This document shows positions 44,098 through 64,000 of a stretch of 64,000 nucleotides of DNA, piece by piece. The stretch is taken from NCBI GenBank assembly GCA_054601695.1, contig BAAHQB010000089.1:186001-250000 (forward strand), read 5' to 3'. The translations under genes and the position numbers were made by a program. The DNA is from Amorphochlora amoebiformis. Lineage: Eukaryota > Cercozoa > Chlorarachniophyceae. Position 1 is the stretch's first letter. Each line of letters begins with the position of its first letter. A model generated the notes under the pieces. That model did not search any database. It saw only the letters and a list, made by a program, of their open reading frames with translations, and had not been told where the DNA came from.

Positions 44098-44284
44098 TAC
44101 ATATATGTGGTGGTAACCTACTCTTTGATCAGAGTTGTGGTATCAATCAAGACAGAAGGGAATTTACTTACTGCCAAGAATTTGATTCACTTTGCTGAGT
44201 TTCAATATCAACTAAGGCAGAAATTGCCCAAAGATTGAATTATACTCATATACAAATTTGAATGAAATACGTTTGCCGCGTATT

Positions 44285-44327
<43 letters not shown>

Positions 44328-44330
44328 CAA
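42590..44330. other. intergenic (TA)n with unique islands
   Basis: (TA)n at 42600-42670, 42950-43085, 43275-43560, 43640-43765 and 44030-44105, and a (CATA)n run at 43765-43990. A segment around ACTCAAGTAAGCGAG is duplicated at about 42738 and 42794. Unique sequence at 43086-43265 contains AATAAA at 43221-43226, a possible poly(A) signal for the gene to the left. Unique sequence at 44108-44245 shows no exon. Confidence 0.7.
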
Positions 44331-44992
44331 TGAAATCGTTTAAAATTCAGGTATTTTCCGAGATATCGAGGGCATTGCAAGCAAGGCCAGTTTCCGGACC
44401 TGAAGTGGACACGTGCCTTCTAATCATCGGGATCCAGTGAACCCGAGGAATTGTCTTGGTTCCCGAGGAATTTAACGGGTTTAATTCTTCGGGGACCATG
44501 GATTCCGGGCTTTGTCACCCGATAAATTTAGAAACACACTTTCCGCGGCTGCTAAAAAGTCGGCGCACTGAGGCACTCAGCTTGCGCGACCATCTGATGG
44601 AGGGCCCCAAGACGAAAGGCGAGGACGGCGAAGGTTATTTCCCGCTTTTTTTTCGCAACGTAGATTAGGAGGGAGGCCATTTCGTTTTAGGCCAGGGCTT
44701 TCGCGCAATTATGAGCCAAAATGAGGATGGATGGCACGGGAGTCTCGAGAATAGGGGCTTACGCCATCAATCTCTTTCCCGATTTCCTTCGCCTCGTCTC
44801 TCTTCTCGCCTCAAGATCAGGGTCAGGGGTTGGAAACTCGCGTGTCTTAGAGATTGTAGACCGGCAAGCATGCCCCTTCGAGCCATCGTTGCCCTCTCGT
44901 GTCCCTGCGCACACACCCTAGCCTAGACTCTCGAATTCACTATGTTACGCGTGAATTTGTCTAATTTCCCTTCTCTTTCTCAATCGTATTAG
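44331..44992 (+). promoter_or_regulatory. GC-richer island upstream of COPG, probable promoter/5' leader
   Basis: About 660 bp of non-repetitive, CpG-containing sequence directly before the first confident COPG exon. The initiating exon should be here, joined in phase 1 to 44993. Two candidates fit phase: ATG at 44711 with donor at 44829 (MSQNEDGWHGSLENRG...), or ATG at 44870 with donor in GTGTCC (MPLRAIVALS). Neither resembles the usual short Lys-rich COPG N terminus, so the start is left open. The final 40 bp before 44993 has a C/T-rich tract and TATTAG acceptor. Confidence 0.5.
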
Positions 44993-63938
<18,946 letters not shown>

Positions 63939-63939
63939 G

Positions 63940-64000
<61 letters not shown>

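Overview
This is a window of nuclear DNA from a eukaryote, probably a unicellular one whose telomere repeat is TTAGGG/CCCTAA. The lineage cannot be fixed from sequence alone. More than 80 percent by eye is simple repeat: (TA)n and TATG/TACA relatives, long interstitial telomere-type arrays in both orientations, several (CT)n tracts, (ATT)n, minisatellites and one 332-bp (CG)n block. Inside this matrix lie short exons, mostly 27-110 bp. They can be recognised because splice sites, reading phase and, for some, protein family all agree.

From left to right: (1) about 4.1-15.0 kb, minus strand: exons of one or more unrecognised genes whose introns are largely telomere repeat. Seven exons between 15030 and 12979 join in consistent phase, and three between 5845 and 4120 also do. 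(2) 17.99-19.92 kb, plus strand: a non-repetitive GC-richer island followed by four exons of a possible Tudor/chromo-like protein. (3) 21.7-23.1 kb: three loose plus-strand exons. (4) 24.37-37.13 kb, plus strand: an RBR (RING-between-RING) E3 ubiquitin ligase with an IBR-like zinc knuckle and a clear RING2. (5) 38.09-40.90 kb, plus strand: an alternating array of 51-bp exons encoding DPF/NPF motifs and 30-45-bp basic exons, ending in an exon with a clathrin-box-like LLDLL. It looks like an endocytic adaptor, with introns made of CCCTAA repeats. (6) 41.66-42.57 kb: a 53-bp minisatellite. (7) 44.99-63.94 kb, plus strand: coatomer subunit gamma (COPG, Sec21), with 32 exons seen and about 750 codons. 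The first coding exon is uncertain, one short linker exon was not found, and the C-terminal end of the appendage lies beyond the window.

Two genome-level features look new. First, telomere-type repeats act as intron bodies and appear to supply splice sites: donors read GTAACCCTAA and many acceptors read CCCTAG, one base away from CCCTAA. Second, exons are surrounded by partial 'echo' copies. Upstream echoes keep the acceptor and the 5' part of the exon; downstream echoes keep the 3' part and the donor. All are cut off by repeat, as expected if repeat-mediated tandem duplications keep occurring with one breakpoint in the exon and one in the repeat.

The genes have no obvious shared pathway, although two of them (COPG and the DPF/clathrin-box protein) belong to vesicle trafficking.
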